From: Pseudidiomarina donghaiensis
GTDB taxonomy: Bacteria; Pseudomonadota; Gammaproteobacteria; Enterobacterales; Alteromonadaceae
Reading direction: 5' to 3'
Assembly (NCBI RefSeq): GCF_900116895.1
Contig: NZ_FPCF01000001.1
Coordinates: 310,001-374,000, forward strand
Length of the DNA: 64,000 nt
Below the pieces are notes generated by a model that was not told where the DNA came from, did not search any database, and saw only the letters and a list, made by a program, of their open reading frames with translations. This document shows, one piece after another, positions 46,974-57,236 of the stretch; position 1 is the stretch's first letter; each line of letters starts with the position of its first letter. The position numbers and the translations under genes were made by a program.

Positions 46974-47768
46974 ATGACGACAGAAAAAAATAATCAGCGC
47001 TTTTCGGGTGTCGAGCGGGTATATGGCCACGCCGCGGCAAACCAATTTTCCCAACATCATGTGGCCGTTATTGGCTTAGGTGGCGTTGGCTCGTGGGCGG
47101 TTGAAGCGCTCGCGCGTTCAGGCATTGGTGCGTTAACGCTAATTGACCTTGACGATGTATGCGTCACCAACATGAATCGCCAGCTACCGGCGTTGACGAG
47201 CACGGTCGGGCAGCTGAAAACCGAAGTGTTAGCAGCACGCGTGCGCGACATCAACCCGGACTGCCAAGTGCGGGTGATTGATGACTTTTTGTCGGCAGAT
47301 AATCTTAATGAATATTTAGGATCGGGCGACAGCGGCACGCCAGTCACTGCCGTGTTAGACGCCATTGATAGTGTGAGCGTGAAAGCCGCACTAATTGCCT
47401 GGTGCAAACGGCGTAAGTTGCCGCTAGTTACCTGCGGTGGTGCCGGTGGGCAAATAGATCCAAGCCAAGTGGCATCAGCTGATTTAGCCAAAGCCACGCA
47501 AGACCCGTTGCTCGCCAAAGTGCGCTCTATGCTGCGCCGTGATTATAACTTTTCGAAAAACCCGAAGCGCTCGTTTGGCGTCACTGCGGTGTATTCAACC
47601 GAACAACTGCGCTACCCAACCGCTGACGGCGAATGGTCGCACGCCAAACCTGGCGCGGGCAGCATGCGCATGAATTGCGCCACCGGTTTCGGCGCCGCCA
47701 TGCCGGTAACCACCACCTTCGCCATGCACGCCGTCGCCCTGCTATTGAAAAAGCTCGTCCCGGCGTGA
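46974..47768 (+). CDS. tcdA: tRNA threonylcarbamoyladenosine dehydratase
   Basis: A 264-residue E1-like enzyme (also called CsdL). It shows RFSGVERVYG, the nucleotide-binding VAVIGLGGVGSWAVEALARSGIGALTLIDLD, TNMNRQLPA and CGGAGGQIDPSQV. It cyclises t6A to ct6A at tRNA position 37 and works with the sulfur-acceptor CsdE. The convergent csdE follows immediately; csdA is not in this window. The last codons (VPA, then TGA) lie in a decayed REP tail (CGTCCCGGCGTGAAACG), so the C-terminus has been reshaped by the repeat. Confidence 0.95.
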   Translation: MTTEKNNQRFSGVERVYGHAAANQFSQHHVAVIGLGGVGSWAVEALARSGIGALTLIDLDDVCVTNMNRQLPALTSTVGQLKTEVLAARVRDINPDCQVRVIDDFLSADNLNEYLGSGDSGTPVTAVLDAIDSVSVKAALIAWCKRRKLPLVTCGGAGGQIDPSQVASADLAKATQDPLLAKVRSMLRRDYNFSKNPKRSFGVTAVYSTEQLRYPTADGEWSHAKPGAGSMRMNCATGFGAAMPVTTTFAMHAVALLLKKLVPA

Positions 47769-47838
47769 AACGTTGAACATTGCCTTAGTGGTGGGTATAA
47801 CCTCGCTGCGCTCGTCCCGGCGTAAAACGCCGGGCTAC
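47753..47838. repeat. REP tail R8 between tcdA and csdE
   Basis: Two copies of GCTCGTCCCGGCGTnAAACG: the first, decayed, covers the end of tcdA; the second completes CCCGGCGTAAAACGCCGGG and CTAC. That CTA is the csdE stop codon (TAG) on the minus strand. There is no head. Confidence 0.85.
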
Positions 47839-48272
47839 AGCTTCGCGATGACGTTGCGCAGGCCGTTGCGGCGTGAGCTGGTGACGAAGTCGGCAAGGCC
47901 AAGCGTTTCGAAATGTTGGTCGAGTGAGTAGGCGGCCACTTGCGCGCGTGAGGCGCCATGCAACGCCTGGCGAATAATCATTAGCAGCCCCAGCACCACT
48001 CGTGATTCGCTGTCGACAGTTAAGCTTAAGGCTTCGCCCGTAACCGCATCGCCAACCCAGTCAGCCTGCGCCCATACCCGCGCCTCGCAACCAAACACTT
48101 CGCGCTCAGGTGTCCGAAACTCGTGGTCTACCGCGGCCTGCTTGGCTAGCTGCACCAAATAACGCATGCGGTTTTCGCGCGAGCCCAGTTGGCTGCGCAG
48201 CGTTAACAGATCAGATTCAGCCAAAATGCCGTAACACGTATTGTCAGGTAATTGCGTGCTAGAGTTGCGCAT
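47835..48272 (-). CDS. csdE: Sulfur acceptor CsdE (SufE family)
   Basis: A 145-residue SufE-fold protein with the persulfide-accepting Cys in EVFGCEARVWA, NRMRYLVQLAKQA at the N-terminus and IRQALHGASRAQV near the end. The neighbouring tcdA makes CsdE more likely than SufE. It takes sulfur from a cysteine desulfurase (CsdA or IscS). Its stop TAG is the GTAG head of an inverted REP. Confidence 0.85.
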   Translation of the reverse strand: MRNSSTQLPDNTCYGILAESDLLTLRSQLGSRENRMRYLVQLAKQAAVDHEFRTPEREVFGCEARVWAQADWVGDAVTGEALSLTVDSESRVVLGLLMIIRQALHGASRAQVAAYSLDQHFETLGLADFVTSSRRNGLRNVIAKL

Positions 48273-48414
48273 GAAAATCCTTACTTAAACACAATAATTC
48301 GTCGGGTTTATCAATAAAAGCGGCCGTAAGAGTACCATTTTTGTACCGAAAAATGTTAATCTTGCTCGGTCTCTAATTCATTGGAACAGAACTTTAAACA
48401 ACAGGAACGACAAC

Positions 48415-49164
48415 ATGAAAGTATTAGTGGCGGTCAAACGCGTCATTGATTACAACGTGAAAGTGCGCGTTAAAGCGGACAATTCAGACGTTGATCTGGC
48501 CAACGTGAAAATGGCCCTGAACCCGTTCTGTGAAATCGCCGTCGAGGAAGCAGTACGACTCAAAGAAAAAGGCATTGCTGAAGAAGTAGTGGTTGTGAGT
48601 ATTGGCCCGAAAGCCGTACAAGAGCAGCTGCGCACCGCTTTAGCGTTAGGCGCCGATCGCGCCATTCAGGTAGAAACTGAAGACATGCCTGACTCGCTTG
48701 CGGTAGCAAAACTACTCAAGGGTGTGGTTGAGAAAGAACAGCCACAGTTGGTTATTCTGGGCAAGCAAGCCATTGACTCAGACAACAACCAAACTGGCCA
48801 AATGCTTGGCGCCTTAACCGGTATGCCACAAGGCACCTTCGCTTCTAAAGTTGACGTTGCTGAAGGCAGCGTGAGCGTGACCCGTGAAGTTGATGGCGGC
48901 CTACAAACCGTCAAGTTGCAGCTGCCAGCTATTGTGACTACCGACTTGCGCTTGAACGAACCGCGCTATGCGTCACTGCCAAACATTATGAAAGCGAAGA
49001 AAAAGCCGCTTGACGTAATGACCGCAGACGAGCTTGGCGTAAGCGTTAACCGCACCGTTAAAGTATTAAAGGTTGAGCCACCCGCAGAACGCAGTGCCGG
49101 CATTAAAGTTGCCGACGTGGCTGAATTGGTTGAAAAATTAAAGAATGAGGCAAAAGTGATATGA
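48415..49164 (+). CDS. etfB: Electron transfer flavoprotein beta subunit
   Basis: A 249-residue Etf[40 protein letters not shown] (here [17 protein letters not shown]), the AMP-binding region [21 protein letters not shown] and [26 protein letters not shown]. With EtfA it carries electrons from acyl-CoA dehydrogenases to ETF-ubiquinone oxidoreductase. The stop overlaps the etfA start by 4 nt. The dehydrogenase genes are elsewhere. Confidence 0.97.
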   Translation: MKVLVAVKRVIDYNVKVRVKADNSDVDLANVKMALNPFCEIAVEEAVRLKEKGIAEEVVVVSIGPKAVQEQLRTALALGADRAIQVETEDMPDSLAVAKLLKGVVEKEQPQLVILGKQAIDSDNNQTGQMLGALTGMPQGTFASKVDVAEGSVSVTREVDGGLQTVKLQLPAIVTTDLRLNEPRYASLPNIMKAKKKPLDVMTADELGVSVNRTVKVLKVEPPAERSAGIKVADVAELVEKLKNEAKVI

Positions 49165-50090
49165 GTATTCTCGTTATTGCCGAACACGATAATGCCAGCT
49201 TAAACGCGGCAACATTGAAAACCTTAGCTGCAGCGAAGCAAATTGGCGGCGACATTCATGTTCTAGTTGCTGGCGAAGGTTGCCAAGCGGTTGCTGATGA
49301 AGCTGCAAAAGCAGAAGGCGTTAGCAAAGTATTGTTGGCAGACAACGCCGCCTACGGTCACTTTTTGGCAGAAAATCTCGGCCAATTGGTTGCTGACTTA
49401 GCCAAAGACTATGGCCACGTATTGGCCGCAGCAACGACTACCGGCAAAAACTTTATGCCGCGGGTAGCCGCGTTGTTAGACGTTGCGCAAATTTCAGACA
49501 TTATTGCGGTAGAAAGCGCAGACACCTTCAAGCGTCCAATCTACGCCGGTAACGCTATTGCGACCGTGCAGTCAGAAGACGCCATCAAGGTGATCACTGT
49601 GCGTACCACAGCGTTTGACGCGGTCGCTGCCGAAGGTGGCAACGCTAGCGTTGACGCAGTAAGCAATGTTGTAAACAACGACAAAGCCGAATTTGTTGGT
49701 GAAGAACTTGCCGAGTCAGAGCGCCCAGAGTTAACCGCAGCTAGCGTAGTTATTTCAGGTGGTCGCGGTATGCAAAACGGCGAAAACTTCCATTTGCTTG
49801 AGAAAGTAGCCGACAAACTTGGCGCGGCTGTTGGTGCATCACGCGCCGCGGTTGACGCAGGCTTTGTACCAAACGACATGCAAGTTGGCCAAACCGGTAA
49901 AATTGTCGCCCCTGACCTTTACATTGCAGTAGGTATCAGCGGTGCTATTCAGCATTTGGCCGGTATGAAAGACTCAAAAGTTATTGTCGCGATTAACAAA
50001 GACGAAGAAGCACCAATTTTCCAAGTTGCAGACTATGGCTTGGTCGCTGATTTGTTCGACGTACTGCCCGAGCTAGAGCAAAAGCTGTAG
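49161..50090 (+). CDS. etfA: Electron transfer flavoprotein alpha subunit
   Basis: A 309-residue EtfA. It shows the N-terminal domain [20 protein letters not shown] and the C-terminal FAD-binding block [63 protein letters not shown] and [22 protein letters not shown]. It holds the FAD of the ETF heterodimer. The stop TAG is the head of REP pair R9. Confidence 0.98.
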   Translation: MSILVIAEHDNASLNAATLKTLAAAKQIGGDIHVLVAGEGCQAVADEAAKAEGVSKVLLADNAAYGHFLAENLGQLVADLAKDYGHVLAAATTTGKNFMPRVAALLDVAQISDIIAVESADTFKRPIYAGNAIATVQSEDAIKVITVRTTAFDAVAAEGGNASVDAVSNVVNNDKAEFVGEELAESERPELTAASVVISGGRGMQNGENFHLLEKVADKLGAAVGASRAAVDAGFVPNDMQVGQTGKIVAPDLYIAVGISGAIQHLAGMKDSKVIVAINKDEEAPIFQVADYGLVADLFDVLPELEQKL

Positions 50091-50291
50091 CCCGGCGTTT
50101 TACGCCGGGACGTGCGTAGCACGGTTAATCTAAAAACGTTTATCGTTATTCGTTGATCGTTAATCGTTATTCGTTAATCGTCATTCGAAAAAGTGAAAAC
50201 AAAAATCTCCGTGCGGTGGACCGTGCGGAGATTTTTTTATGCGCAGCGAATAACGATGCTGCGCATCACTCGGCGTAGAACGCCGAGCTAC
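50087..50291. repeat. REP pair R9 enclosing a family 2 fragment and a terminator
   Basis: The head GTAGCCCGGCGTTTTACGCC and mini-hairpin CGTGCGTAGCACG start at the etfA stop. The tail GATGCTGCGCATC, CTCGGCGTAGAACGCCGAG, CTAC ends at 50291. Between them lie a family 2 fragment (50137-50187, CGTTATTCGTTGATCG...) and a factor-independent terminator, so one family has been inserted into the other or both use this site. Confidence 0.85.
50201..50238 (+). terminator. Rho-independent terminator after etfBA
   Basis: AAAAATCTCCG and CGGAGATTTTT arms around a GC-rich inner hairpin are followed by Ts. It lies inside REP pair R9. Confidence 0.8.
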
Positions 50292-50429
50292 CCCTTCGAA
50301 TAACGAATATCGCCTTAGCCTTTACACAGTTCTTACGAAGTAAAGTGCGTGGACAGTCTTTACACTCGTTGCTATAACATCCTCATACGTCAATCATCAT
50401 AGTAAGCGGTTTATGTGAGGATGCCGAAC

Positions 50430-51287
50430 ATGAAAAAAACAATAACATTCGCGGTAGCATTAGCCTTATCTTCAGCAAGCTTAGCTGCACACGCAAACAA
50501 ACTAGAATTGCGCGGTAGCATTAACTATGGCTACAGCCAGCAAGCCGATGAACGCATCGAATTCAGTCAAGCCACCTATTTAATTGAAGTAAGCCAGCAA
50601 GCCAATATGCCGCTGGTTTACGCAGCCAGCTCGTGGGGCCAATACAAAGACGCCATTGAGCAAGTTACGGTGTCAATAAAAGACGCAGCAGGCAACGACA
50701 TCATTGTCAATCAACCAATTACTGTGGCAGCTGAGTTAACGCCTCTCGCCAATACTTTTTATTTTGACCAAGGCCGTTACACAGACTTTGTCAGTTGGAC
50801 ACTAAATGGTGTTACCGCAGCGGGCATGAACAGCCAAACCAAGCTCAACCTGCAAGGCCCACGAGAATCGTTTTTGGCATCAACGGCAGAGTTTCCACGC
50901 TTCATAAGTAACCCTAGGTACGTGAACGCAACGCTAACCTCAAGCGTGGAAACTGCCGCTGGTACCTCGCTCCTTTATTTGCAGGGGCCTGTAACTAGCA
51001 TTCAAGAAGCAACCCTTGATAGTGACGGTGACGGTGTACTGGACGATCTCGACAGCTGCCCAGGCACTGACGCCAGAGCGACAGTTGTGGTCGGTAGCAA
51101 CGACTCTGGAGTGACGAACAGTGTCGATGCTGCCGGCTGCTCAATTGCGGACCACGTGAAAGCTTGCTTTGCCGAAGCCAATAACCACGGCGATGCGGTT
51201 TCTTGCGTATCGCACCTTGCCAAAGAACTGCGCCAAGCGGGTACCATTAACGGTCGCGACCAAGGTCAACTACTGCGCTCACTCTGA
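50430..51287 (+). CDS. Secreted protein with thrombospondin type-3 Ca2+-binding segment
   Basis: A 285-residue exported protein: signal MKKTITFAVALALSSASLAAHA. Residues about 25-190 are beta-rich with no family I recognise; then DSDGDGVLDDLDSCPGTD, a thrombospondin type-3 repeat that binds Ca2+, followed by a Cys-containing C-terminal helical region. I chose ATG 50430 because GAGG lies 9 nt upstream. It is followed by the DUF1302 gene, but a repeat and promoter-like region separate them. Function is unknown; surface or periplasmic location is likely. Confidence 0.65.
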   Translation: MKKTITFAVALALSSASLAAHANKLELRGSINYGYSQQADERIEFSQATYLIEVSQQANMPLVYAASSWGQYKDAIEQVTVSIKDAAGNDIIVNQPITVAAELTPLANTFYFDQGRYTDFVSWTLNGVTAAGMNSQTKLNLQGPRESFLASTAEFPRFISNPRYVNATLTSSVETAAGTSLLYLQGPVTSIQEATLDSDGDGVLDDLDSCPGTDARATVVVGSNDSGVTNSVDAAGCSIADHVKACFAEANNHGDAVSCVSHLAKELRQAGTINGRDQGQLLRSL

Positions 51288-51297
51288 GCGCAGCCCC

Positions 51298-51332
51298 CCA
51301 CTAATATCTAATATCCAATATCTGATATCGCC
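51298..51332. repeat. Family 3 palindromic repeat, short copy
   Basis: CTAATATCTAATATCC and AATATCTGATATCG, made of the same GATATC/AATATC words as the fuller copy between hscB and hscA. It lies 10 nt after the stop of the preceding gene. Confidence 0.6.
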
Positions 51333-51423
51333 GTTGCAATTTTTCCCAACGAATCACTTGCATATTTGTAACTCATCGGACATGATTGAACCTATAACAT
51401 CCTAATCGGATTAGGTGGCTAAC

Positions 51424-53268
51424 ATGAAAAGAAGAACAACTATGCTAAAAAAATTACCTATCGCGTCAGCTATCGCGCTGGCATTAGCAGGAACAGCAAG
51501 CGTTCAAGCCGCGGAATTTGAAGTTGGTGATTTCCGTGTTAAATTCGACTCCATTATTTCCTATGGTGCCGCGTGGCGTATGGAAGAGCGCGACATGCGT
51601 CTCATCCACCCAGGCAATATGGAAGGTGGTTTAGGCCAGTCAGGCGTCGCCGACGACGGTAACCTAAACTACGACAAAGGCGACATGGTCTCGTCAGTAC
51701 TTAAAGGTGTTCATGACTTGAGCATCGACGGTGGCGATTACGGCGCATTTGTTCGTTTCAAATATTGGTATGACGACGTTATCAAGAATAACGAAGTTGC
51801 ACACGGTCACACGTCAACCAACTACTATCCAAATGTCACCCTAGACAACGACGGTTTAGACGACTGGTCTACCGGCTCAGGTATTAAATTACTCGATGCG
51901 TTTGTATACGGTTACTTTGACATCGGTGATATGCCAGCCAACCTGCGCGTGGGTCGCCAAGTATTAAGTTGGGGTGAAAGTACCTTCATCTTTAACGGTA
52001 TCAACGCCATCAACCCAGTAGACGTGAACGCTGTTCGTCGTCCAGGTGTTGAAATTAAAGAAGCATTGTTACCCGTTGGTATGATCAACTTAAACGTTGG
52101 TTTAACCGACGAAACCAGTTTAGACATGTTCTATCAGTACGAGTGGGACGACTACAAACTTGATGGTTGTGGTACCTTCTTCTCTACGGTAGACATTTTA
52201 GGCGGCCCAGGTTGTAACAAAATTACCCTGAACCCGCAGTTAGTACCTGGCCTAGCTAGCTCAAACCTGAGCGACCTTGAGTCTATTCAATATGGTACTT
52301 ACCTAGAGCGTCGCCCAGATATTGAGCCAGACGACGGCGGTCAATATGGTTTCGCGTTGCGTCATTATGCGACTGATATCGACACTGAATTTGGTGTTTA
52401 TTTCATGAACATTCACACGCAGACGCCAATTATTTCTGCCTACAACTGGCAACAACAACCGTCTCCAGCATTGAGCCACCCAGATGGTATTCCAATTGCT
52501 GGTCCTGACTATGTGTTGCTGTTCCCTGAAGATCAAAAAATCTTTGGTTTGAGTGCTTCAACCTTAATCGGTGAATGGTCTGTTGGCGGTGAAGTAAGCC
52601 ACCGCTTAGACATGCCAGTGCAAATTAACACCACTGAAATCCTAAGTGCAGGTTTACGTGCCGGCGTACCAAGCACCTTCTCTAACCGTATTCAACGTGA
52701 CGGTACTGGCGCAATTACCAACCTCGGTGAATTGCAAGAAGGTTATGACGAGTACGACGTGTCGCAATGGCAGTTAACAGGTGTGCGCTTCTTTGACCGT
52801 GCATTAGGTTCTGACCGTATTACCTTCATTGGTGAAGTAGCGGTAAGTAAAGTACATGGCCTTGCTGACTTAGACGAGCAGCGCTATGGTCGTAACCCAG
52901 TATTCGGTAAGTGCTTAACCGTTGCTGACCAAAATGCCTTGGGTAACCCAACGGCAACCACGAATATTAACTGTGAAGGCTTTGTTACCGCTACATCGTG
53001 GGGCTACCGTGCTCGCGTAGTGGGTGAATACAACAACGTATTCTCAGGTTGGAACATGTTTCCAACTATTGCCTTTGGCCACGATGTGAAAGGTTATTCT
53101 GCGAACTCGAACTTTATCGAAGGTCGTAAAACCTTGGGCTTGAGCGTAGACTTCAGCTACTTAAGCGAGTACAAAATTGGCGTTGGTTATAACATCACCG
53201 ATGGTGCTGATTTTGACCCAGCTGACGACCGTGACTTCGCATCAGTTAGCTTTAGCTACAGCTTCTAA
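51424..53268 (+). CDS. DUF1302 family outer-membrane protein
   Basis: A 614-residue protein with a signal peptide ending SVQAAEF. DUF1302 features: FRVKFDSIISYGAAWRMEERD, LRVGRQVLSWGESTFIFNGINAINPVDVNAVRRPGVEIKEALLPVGMI, and a closing amphipathic strand ending in an aromatic residue (ASVSFSYSF), typical of beta-barrel proteins inserted by Bam. It is usually paired with a DUF1329 lipoprotein, and often with RND-type exporters of lipids; no such partner lies downstream here. ATG 51424 is preferred; ATG 51442 would also leave a valid signal. Confidence 0.85.
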   Translation: MKRRTTMLKKLPIASAIALALAGTASVQAAEFEVGDFRVKFDSIISYGAAWRMEERDMRLIHPGNMEGGLGQSGVADDGNLNYDKGDMVSSVLKGVHDLSIDGGDYGAFVRFKYWYDDVIKNNEVAHGHTSTNYYPNVTLDNDGLDDWSTGSGIKLLDAFVYGYFDIGDMPANLRVGRQVLSWGESTFIFNGINAINPVDVNAVRRPGVEIKEALLPVGMINLNVGLTDETSLDMFYQYEWDDYKLDGCGTFFSTVDILGGPGCNKITLNPQLVPGLASSNLSDLESIQYGTYLERRPDIEPDDGGQYGFALRHYATDIDTEFGVYFMNIHTQTPIISAYNWQQQPSPALSHPDGIPIAGPDYVLLFPEDQKIFGLSASTLIGEWSVGGEVSHRLDMPVQINTTEILSAGLRAGVPSTFSNRIQRDGTGAITNLGELQEGYDEYDVSQWQLTGVRFFDRALGSDRITFIGEVAVSKVHGLADLDEQRYGRNPVFGKCLTVADQNALGNPTATTNINCEGFVTATSWGYRARVVGEYNNVFSGWNMFPTIAFGHDVKGYSANSNFIEGRKTLGLSVDFSYLSEYKIGVGYNITDGADFDPADDRDFASVSFSYSF

Positions 53269-53302
53269 GGCTTAGTTTCAGCCGACAGAGCAAAACGGAA
53301 TA

Positions 53303-53354
53303 CCGTTTTAAGAAAGCCCTCGTGGTTGTCAAAACAACTGCGGGGGTTTTTTAA
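53303..53354 (+). terminator. Rho-independent terminator after the DUF1302 gene
   Basis: AAAGCCCTCGTGGTTGT and ACAACTGCGGGGGTTTTTT form an imperfect long stem followed by Ts, ending 22 nt before the next start codon. Confidence 0.7.
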
Positions 53355-53375
53355 CGTTTAACGAATGGAAAAACC

Positions 53376-54458
53376 GTGACTACTACCAATTATTACTTTA
53401 TTGCGTCCCCTCTACATCTTTTGTTTAGCGTTGTGAAAGCGCTAGAAAATAAGCAACAACGAAATATCGCCGTTATAGATTACTACCTAGAAAGCAACCG
53501 TAAGTTGTTTACTGACGTGCTACAACAAGGCGATATATTCGAAACTGTGATTAGCTTTGACGACTCACACATTAAAAGCAAAGTAACCAAACGCAAAGCG
53601 CGGCTGAAGACGTTATCTGAACTTGTCGGGCAAACTCCGCCGTCGCGTATTTATACGGGCTCAGATCGCAGCCTTGAATTTCAATACTGCATGCATTTGA
53701 GCAATCAAAAAGGCCGCACAGTGGAAGGCGAGTACCTTGACGAGGGCACGCAAACCTACCTCGGCCACCGTTATATGCATAAGTTTGTGCACCTGTACGT
53801 AGAACCGTTATTGAAGAAACTAGCCTATGGATGGTGGTGGAAGAGCCCAAAAATGATCGGTGCATCGGGTTGGATAAAAACCATTCATGCTACTTTTCCA
53901 GAGTTAGTGCACCCTGTGCTGCGCGACAATAAGGACAAAGAAATCAAGGCGATTTCTCATGATCAGTTCGCCACGCCAGAATTTGCGGCGTTTACCAATA
54001 AGCTTATGGAGCTTTCCGATATTGACCCCGTGCCATTGCAAAATGTCGACTACGTGATCTTGCTAACCGGTGATTCGTTTTACACCGACGTGCGCGCACA
54101 TTTGAACAAACTGCTCGATGTTTTAACCAAGAAAACCAGTAAAAACCGTATTGCATTGAAGCCACACCCGCGCTCTGAGCACTTAGCAGAATTTCAACGT
54201 GAACACCCCGAGCTGGTGCACATTGATAACCGTGTTGGATTTGAGCTGTTGTTATCGCAATTCCATGAAAACTGTACTTTTATTGGTGATGTAAGTTCCA
54301 CTTTGTTTACTATTCGTTGGTTAAACCAAAATCAGAAAGTATTAGCGGTGAAGCTACAGCAAAAAACGCCAGATCACTTTGTGCAGCCCCTCGCTAATTT
54401 ATTAAGCTCGGTAAACGTACCGCAGTTAAGTTATGACGAGCTGGAGAACCTACTATGA
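53376..54458 (+). CDS. Bacterial sialyltransferase-like glycosyltransferase
   Basis: A 360-residue cytoplasmic protein with the three motifs shared by bacterial sialyl- and polysialyltransferases (GT-B fold, GT38/GT52/GT80-type): D/E-D/E-G as YLDEG (D122-G124), HP as LKPHPRS (H264), and SS as GDVSSTLF (S307/S308). The N-terminal YYFIASPLHLLFSVVKAL segment also fits that group. Donor and acceptor cannot be told, and no CMP-sialic acid genes are in this window. The start is GTG. Its stop overlaps the S9 peptidase start by 4 nt, an odd pairing for a glycan enzyme. Confidence 0.65.
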   Translation: MTTTNYYFIASPLHLLFSVVKALENKQQRNIAVIDYYLESNRKLFTDVLQQGDIFETVISFDDSHIKSKVTKRKARLKTLSELVGQTPPSRIYTGSDRSLEFQYCMHLSNQKGRTVEGEYLDEGTQTYLGHRYMHKFVHLYVEPLLKKLAYGWWWKSPKMIGASGWIKTIHATFPELVHPVLRDNKDKEIKAISHDQFATPEFAAFTNKLMELSDIDPVPLQNVDYVILLTGDSFYTDVRAHLNKLLDVLTKKTSKNRIALKPHPRSEHLAEFQREHPELVHIDNRVGFELLLSQFHENCTFIGDVSSTLFTIRWLNQNQKVLAVKLQQKTPDHFVQPLANLLSSVNVPQLSYDELENLL

Positions 54459-56479
54459 AAAAACTCTTAACTTTAAGCTTGTTGCTATCGGCAACGAGTG
54501 TTTACGCAAATGCCAGTGACAACACGCTAAAGCTTGAAGACGTTTTTCAGCTTGAATACGCAAGCCAACCGGCGGTGCACCCAGACGGTGGCTACACGGT
54601 GTTTGTGCGTAATTATATGGACATTATGTCCGACCGTCGCTTAGGCAACTTATGGCGCGTAGACAACAAAGGCGAACTCCGCCCGTTAACTGGCGGCGAA
54701 GCCAATGACCATTCACCAACTTGGTCGCCAGACGGCAAAACCTTAGCCTTTGTGTCGAACCGCTCAGGCAGCAACCAAATTCACCTGTATTGGGCCGACA
54801 GCCGCGACGACGCGCCGGTCACTCGGCTAACTGGTAGCCCCAGCAATTTAACCTGGTCGCCGGACGGCAAATGGTTGGCTTTTACCATGTTTACCCCAGG
54901 CAGCAAACCAGTCCCTGTTAGTTTACCGGGCAAGCCGCAAGGCGCCGAATGGGCTCAGCCTGCGCGCTACATTGACAAAGACAACTACCGCTTCGACGGC
55001 GCCGGCTATGCACCGGAAGGCTACACGCAAATTTATGTGGTGCCAGCAAGCGGCGGCACGCCGCGCCAGTTAACCCACGACGAGTTTAATCACGGCGGCC
55101 AATTATCTTGGACTGGCGACAGTAAGCACATTATTTTTTCCGCCAACCGTCGTGACAACGCGTTCGAGCAGCCCAATAACTCTGAGTTGTATCAGTTAGC
55201 TGTGGCCGACGGTGCTATTAAACAGTTAACCGACCGCAATGGTCCAGACCGTTCACCGCAGGTAAGCCCAGACGGCAAAAAAATAGCTTGGTTAGGTTAT
55301 GACGACGAACGCATGAGCTACCAGTTAACCCAGTTGTACGTGATGGACGTTGACGGTGGCTCACCGAAGCTAATGACCAGCGAACTGGATTACTCCGTGG
55401 ATAGCGTGAAATGGTCAGCCGACAGCCGTGGCGTTTACTTTAGCTATGACCGTGAAGGCAAAGGCCACATTGCCTATCAAAACCTTAGCGGCAAGCGCCG
55501 CGTGCTGACCGACAGCATGGGTGGCTTGACCTATACACGCCCCTACAGCGGCGGTAGTTTTGATGTCAGCAAAGACGGCGACTTGGTGTTTACCATGGCC
55601 AGCCCATATCGCCCAGCCGATTTAATGCTGCAAACCAGCAAACTGAAGCGTAAGCTAACCGCCTTAAATGAAGACGCCCTGGCGCACAAAGAGCTGGGGC
55701 GTATTGAAGAAATTTGGTACGAGTCAAGCCACGACGACTATAAAATTCAAGGCTGGATTGCATACCCACCGAACTTTGACCCGACCAGAAAATATCCGTT
55801 AATTTTGGAAATTCACGGTGGCCCGCACACGGCATACGCCGGTTCGTTTGCTGCTGAAATTCAGTTGATGGCCGCGCAAGGCTATGTGGTGCTGTACACC
55901 AACCCGCGCGGTAGCACCAGTTATGGCGAAAAATTTGCCCAAGAAATTCACCATAATTACCCAAGCAATGACTACACCGACCTCATGGACGGTGTGGACG
56001 CGGTAATCGAGAAAGGCTTTATTGACGAAAACCGTTTGTACGTTACCGGTGGTAGCGGTGGTGGTGTGCTAACCGCATGGATTGTCGGCCACACCGATCG
56101 TTTCGCCGCCGCGGTGGTCGCCAAGCCGGTTATCAATTGGTACAGCTTTGTGCTTACTGCAGACGCATACAACTACTTCACCAAATACTGGTTCCCGGGC
56201 GTGCCGTGGGAGCATCAAGAGCATTACATGAAGTATTCACCAATTAGCTACGTGGGCAACGTGAAAACACCAACCATGTTGTTAACCGGTGAAGCTGACT
56301 ACCGTACGCCAATTTCTGAAACCGAGCAGTACTACCAAGCGCTGAAACTAGCCGGCGTGGAAACCGCCATGGTGCGTATTCCTGACGCGCCGCACGGCAT
56401 TGCTGGTCGACCGTCAAACTTGATGAGCAAAGTGGCGTATATTCTGCACTGGTTTGATAATCATAAATCGAACGAGTAA
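54455..56479 (+). CDS. Secreted S9 family prolyl oligopeptidase-like peptidase
   Basis: A 674-residue exported enzyme: signal [18 protein letters not shown]. Residues about 40-390 form a PD40/beta-propeller region ([19 protein letters not shown] and similar repeats); residues about 410-674 form the alpha/beta hydrolase with nucleophile S534 in TGGSGGGVL, Asp D615 in GEADYRTP and His H647 in PDAPHGI. It matches acylaminoacyl- or dipeptidyl-peptidase type S9 enzymes common in marine gammaproteobacteria. It probably digests peptides in the periplasm or outside the cell. It overlaps the sialyltransferase-like gene by 4 nt. Confidence 0.92.
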   Translation: MKKLLTLSLLLSATSVYANASDNTLKLEDVFQLEYASQPAVHPDGGYTVFVRNYMDIMSDRRLGNLWRVDNKGELRPLTGGEANDHSPTWSPDGKTLAFVSNRSGSNQIHLYWADSRDDAPVTRLTGSPSNLTWSPDGKWLAFTMFTPGSKPVPVSLPGKPQGAEWAQPARYIDKDNYRFDGAGYAPEGYTQIYVVPASGGTPRQLTHDEFNHGGQLSWTGDSKHIIFSANRRDNAFEQPNNSELYQLAVADGAIKQLTDRNGPDRSPQVSPDGKKIAWLGYDDERMSYQLTQLYVMDVDGGSPKLMTSELDYSVDSVKWSADSRGVYFSYDREGKGHIAYQNLSGKRRVLTDSMGGLTYTRPYSGGSFDVSKDGDLVFTMASPYRPADLMLQTSKLKRKLTALNEDALAHKELGRIEEIWYESSHDDYKIQGWIAYPPNFDPTRKYPLILEIHGGPHTAYAGSFAAEIQLMAAQGYVVLYTNPRGSTSYGEKFAQEIHHNYPSNDYTDLMDGVDAVIEKGFIDENRLYVTGGSGGGVLTAWIVGHTDRFAAAVVAKPVINWYSFVLTADAYNYFTKYWFPGVPWEHQEHYMKYSPISYVGNVKTPTMLLTGEADYRTPISETEQYYQALKLAGVETAMVRIPDAPHGIAGRPSNLMSKVAYILHWFDNHKSNE

Positions 56480-56487
56480 CGCACACC

Positions 56488-57135
56488 GTGTCTGATACTA
56501 CTTGGCGAGACGTATTAGCCGAAGAAAAGCAAGCAGCTTACTTTGTTGAGCTGCTTGCTCGCGTGCAAGCCGAACGTGACGCCGGGAAGGCCATTTACCC
56601 ACCCGCTGCCGAGGTGTTTGCCGCACTGAAGTTAACGCCACTGTCTAATGTACGTGTGGTTATTTTGGGGCAAGACCCATATCACGGCCCTGGCCAAGCC
56701 CATGGTTTATGCTTTTCGGTACCGCAAGGCGTGAAACACCCGCCATCGCTACGTAATATTTTTAAAGCCATACAGCATGACTACCCAGATTTTGCCGTGC
56801 CCGAATCTGGCGACTTAACCCATTGGGCCGAGCAGGGCGTGTTGTTGTTAAATACGGTGCTGACGGTAGAGCAGGGCAAAGCGCACTCGCATGCCAAGTG
56901 GGGCTGGGAAACTTTTACTGATCGGGTGATTGAAGCGGTGAATAAACACCGCGAAGGCGTGGTGTTTTTGTTATGGGGCGCCCATGCACAAAAGAAGGGC
57001 GCGCTGATTGACCGCACGCGGCATTACGTGTTGGAAACCGTGCATCCATCGCCGTTATCGGCTCACCGCGGCTTTCTCACCGCTGGCCATTTCCGCCGCA
57101 CCAACGAACTTTTGGCGAAGCCAATTCTGTGGTAG
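56488..57135 (+). CDS. ung: Uracil-DNA glycosylase
   Basis: A 215-residue family 1 UDG: the water-activating loop [18 protein letters not shown] (D63), [12 protein letters not shown] (uracil-binding Asn) and the DNA-intercalating [11 protein letters not shown]. It removes uracil from DNA in base-excision repair. The start is GTG 8 nt after the S9 peptidase stop. The stop TAG is the head of REP pair R10. It is slightly shorter than E. coli Ung (229). Confidence 0.97.
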   Translation: MSDTTWRDVLAEEKQAAYFVELLARVQAERDAGKAIYPPAAEVFAALKLTPLSNVRVVILGQDPYHGPGQAHGLCFSVPQGVKHPPSLRNIFKAIQHDYPDFAVPESGDLTHWAEQGVLLLNTVLTVEQGKAHSHAKWGWETFTDRVIEAVNKHREGVVFLLWGAHAQKKGALIDRTRHYVLETVHPSPLSAHRGFLTAGHFRRTNELLAKPILW

Positions 57136-57236
57136 CCCGGCGTTCTACGCCGGGCAGTGCGCAGCACTGTTATTGCTTGTTATCAGGCGATCTAGTATCA
57201 CCGCCTCCGGCGTCCCGGCGTGCAACGCCGGGCTAC
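57132..57236. repeat. REP pair R10 joining the stop codons of ung and the DUF3545 gene
   Basis: The head GTAGCCCGGCGTTCTACGCC and mini-hairpin AGTGCGCAGCACT start at the ung stop. The inverted tail GCGTCCCGGCGTGCAACGCC, GGGCTAC ends at the DUF3545 stop. Both convergent genes use a REP TAG as the stop codon, as at R2. Confidence 0.92.
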
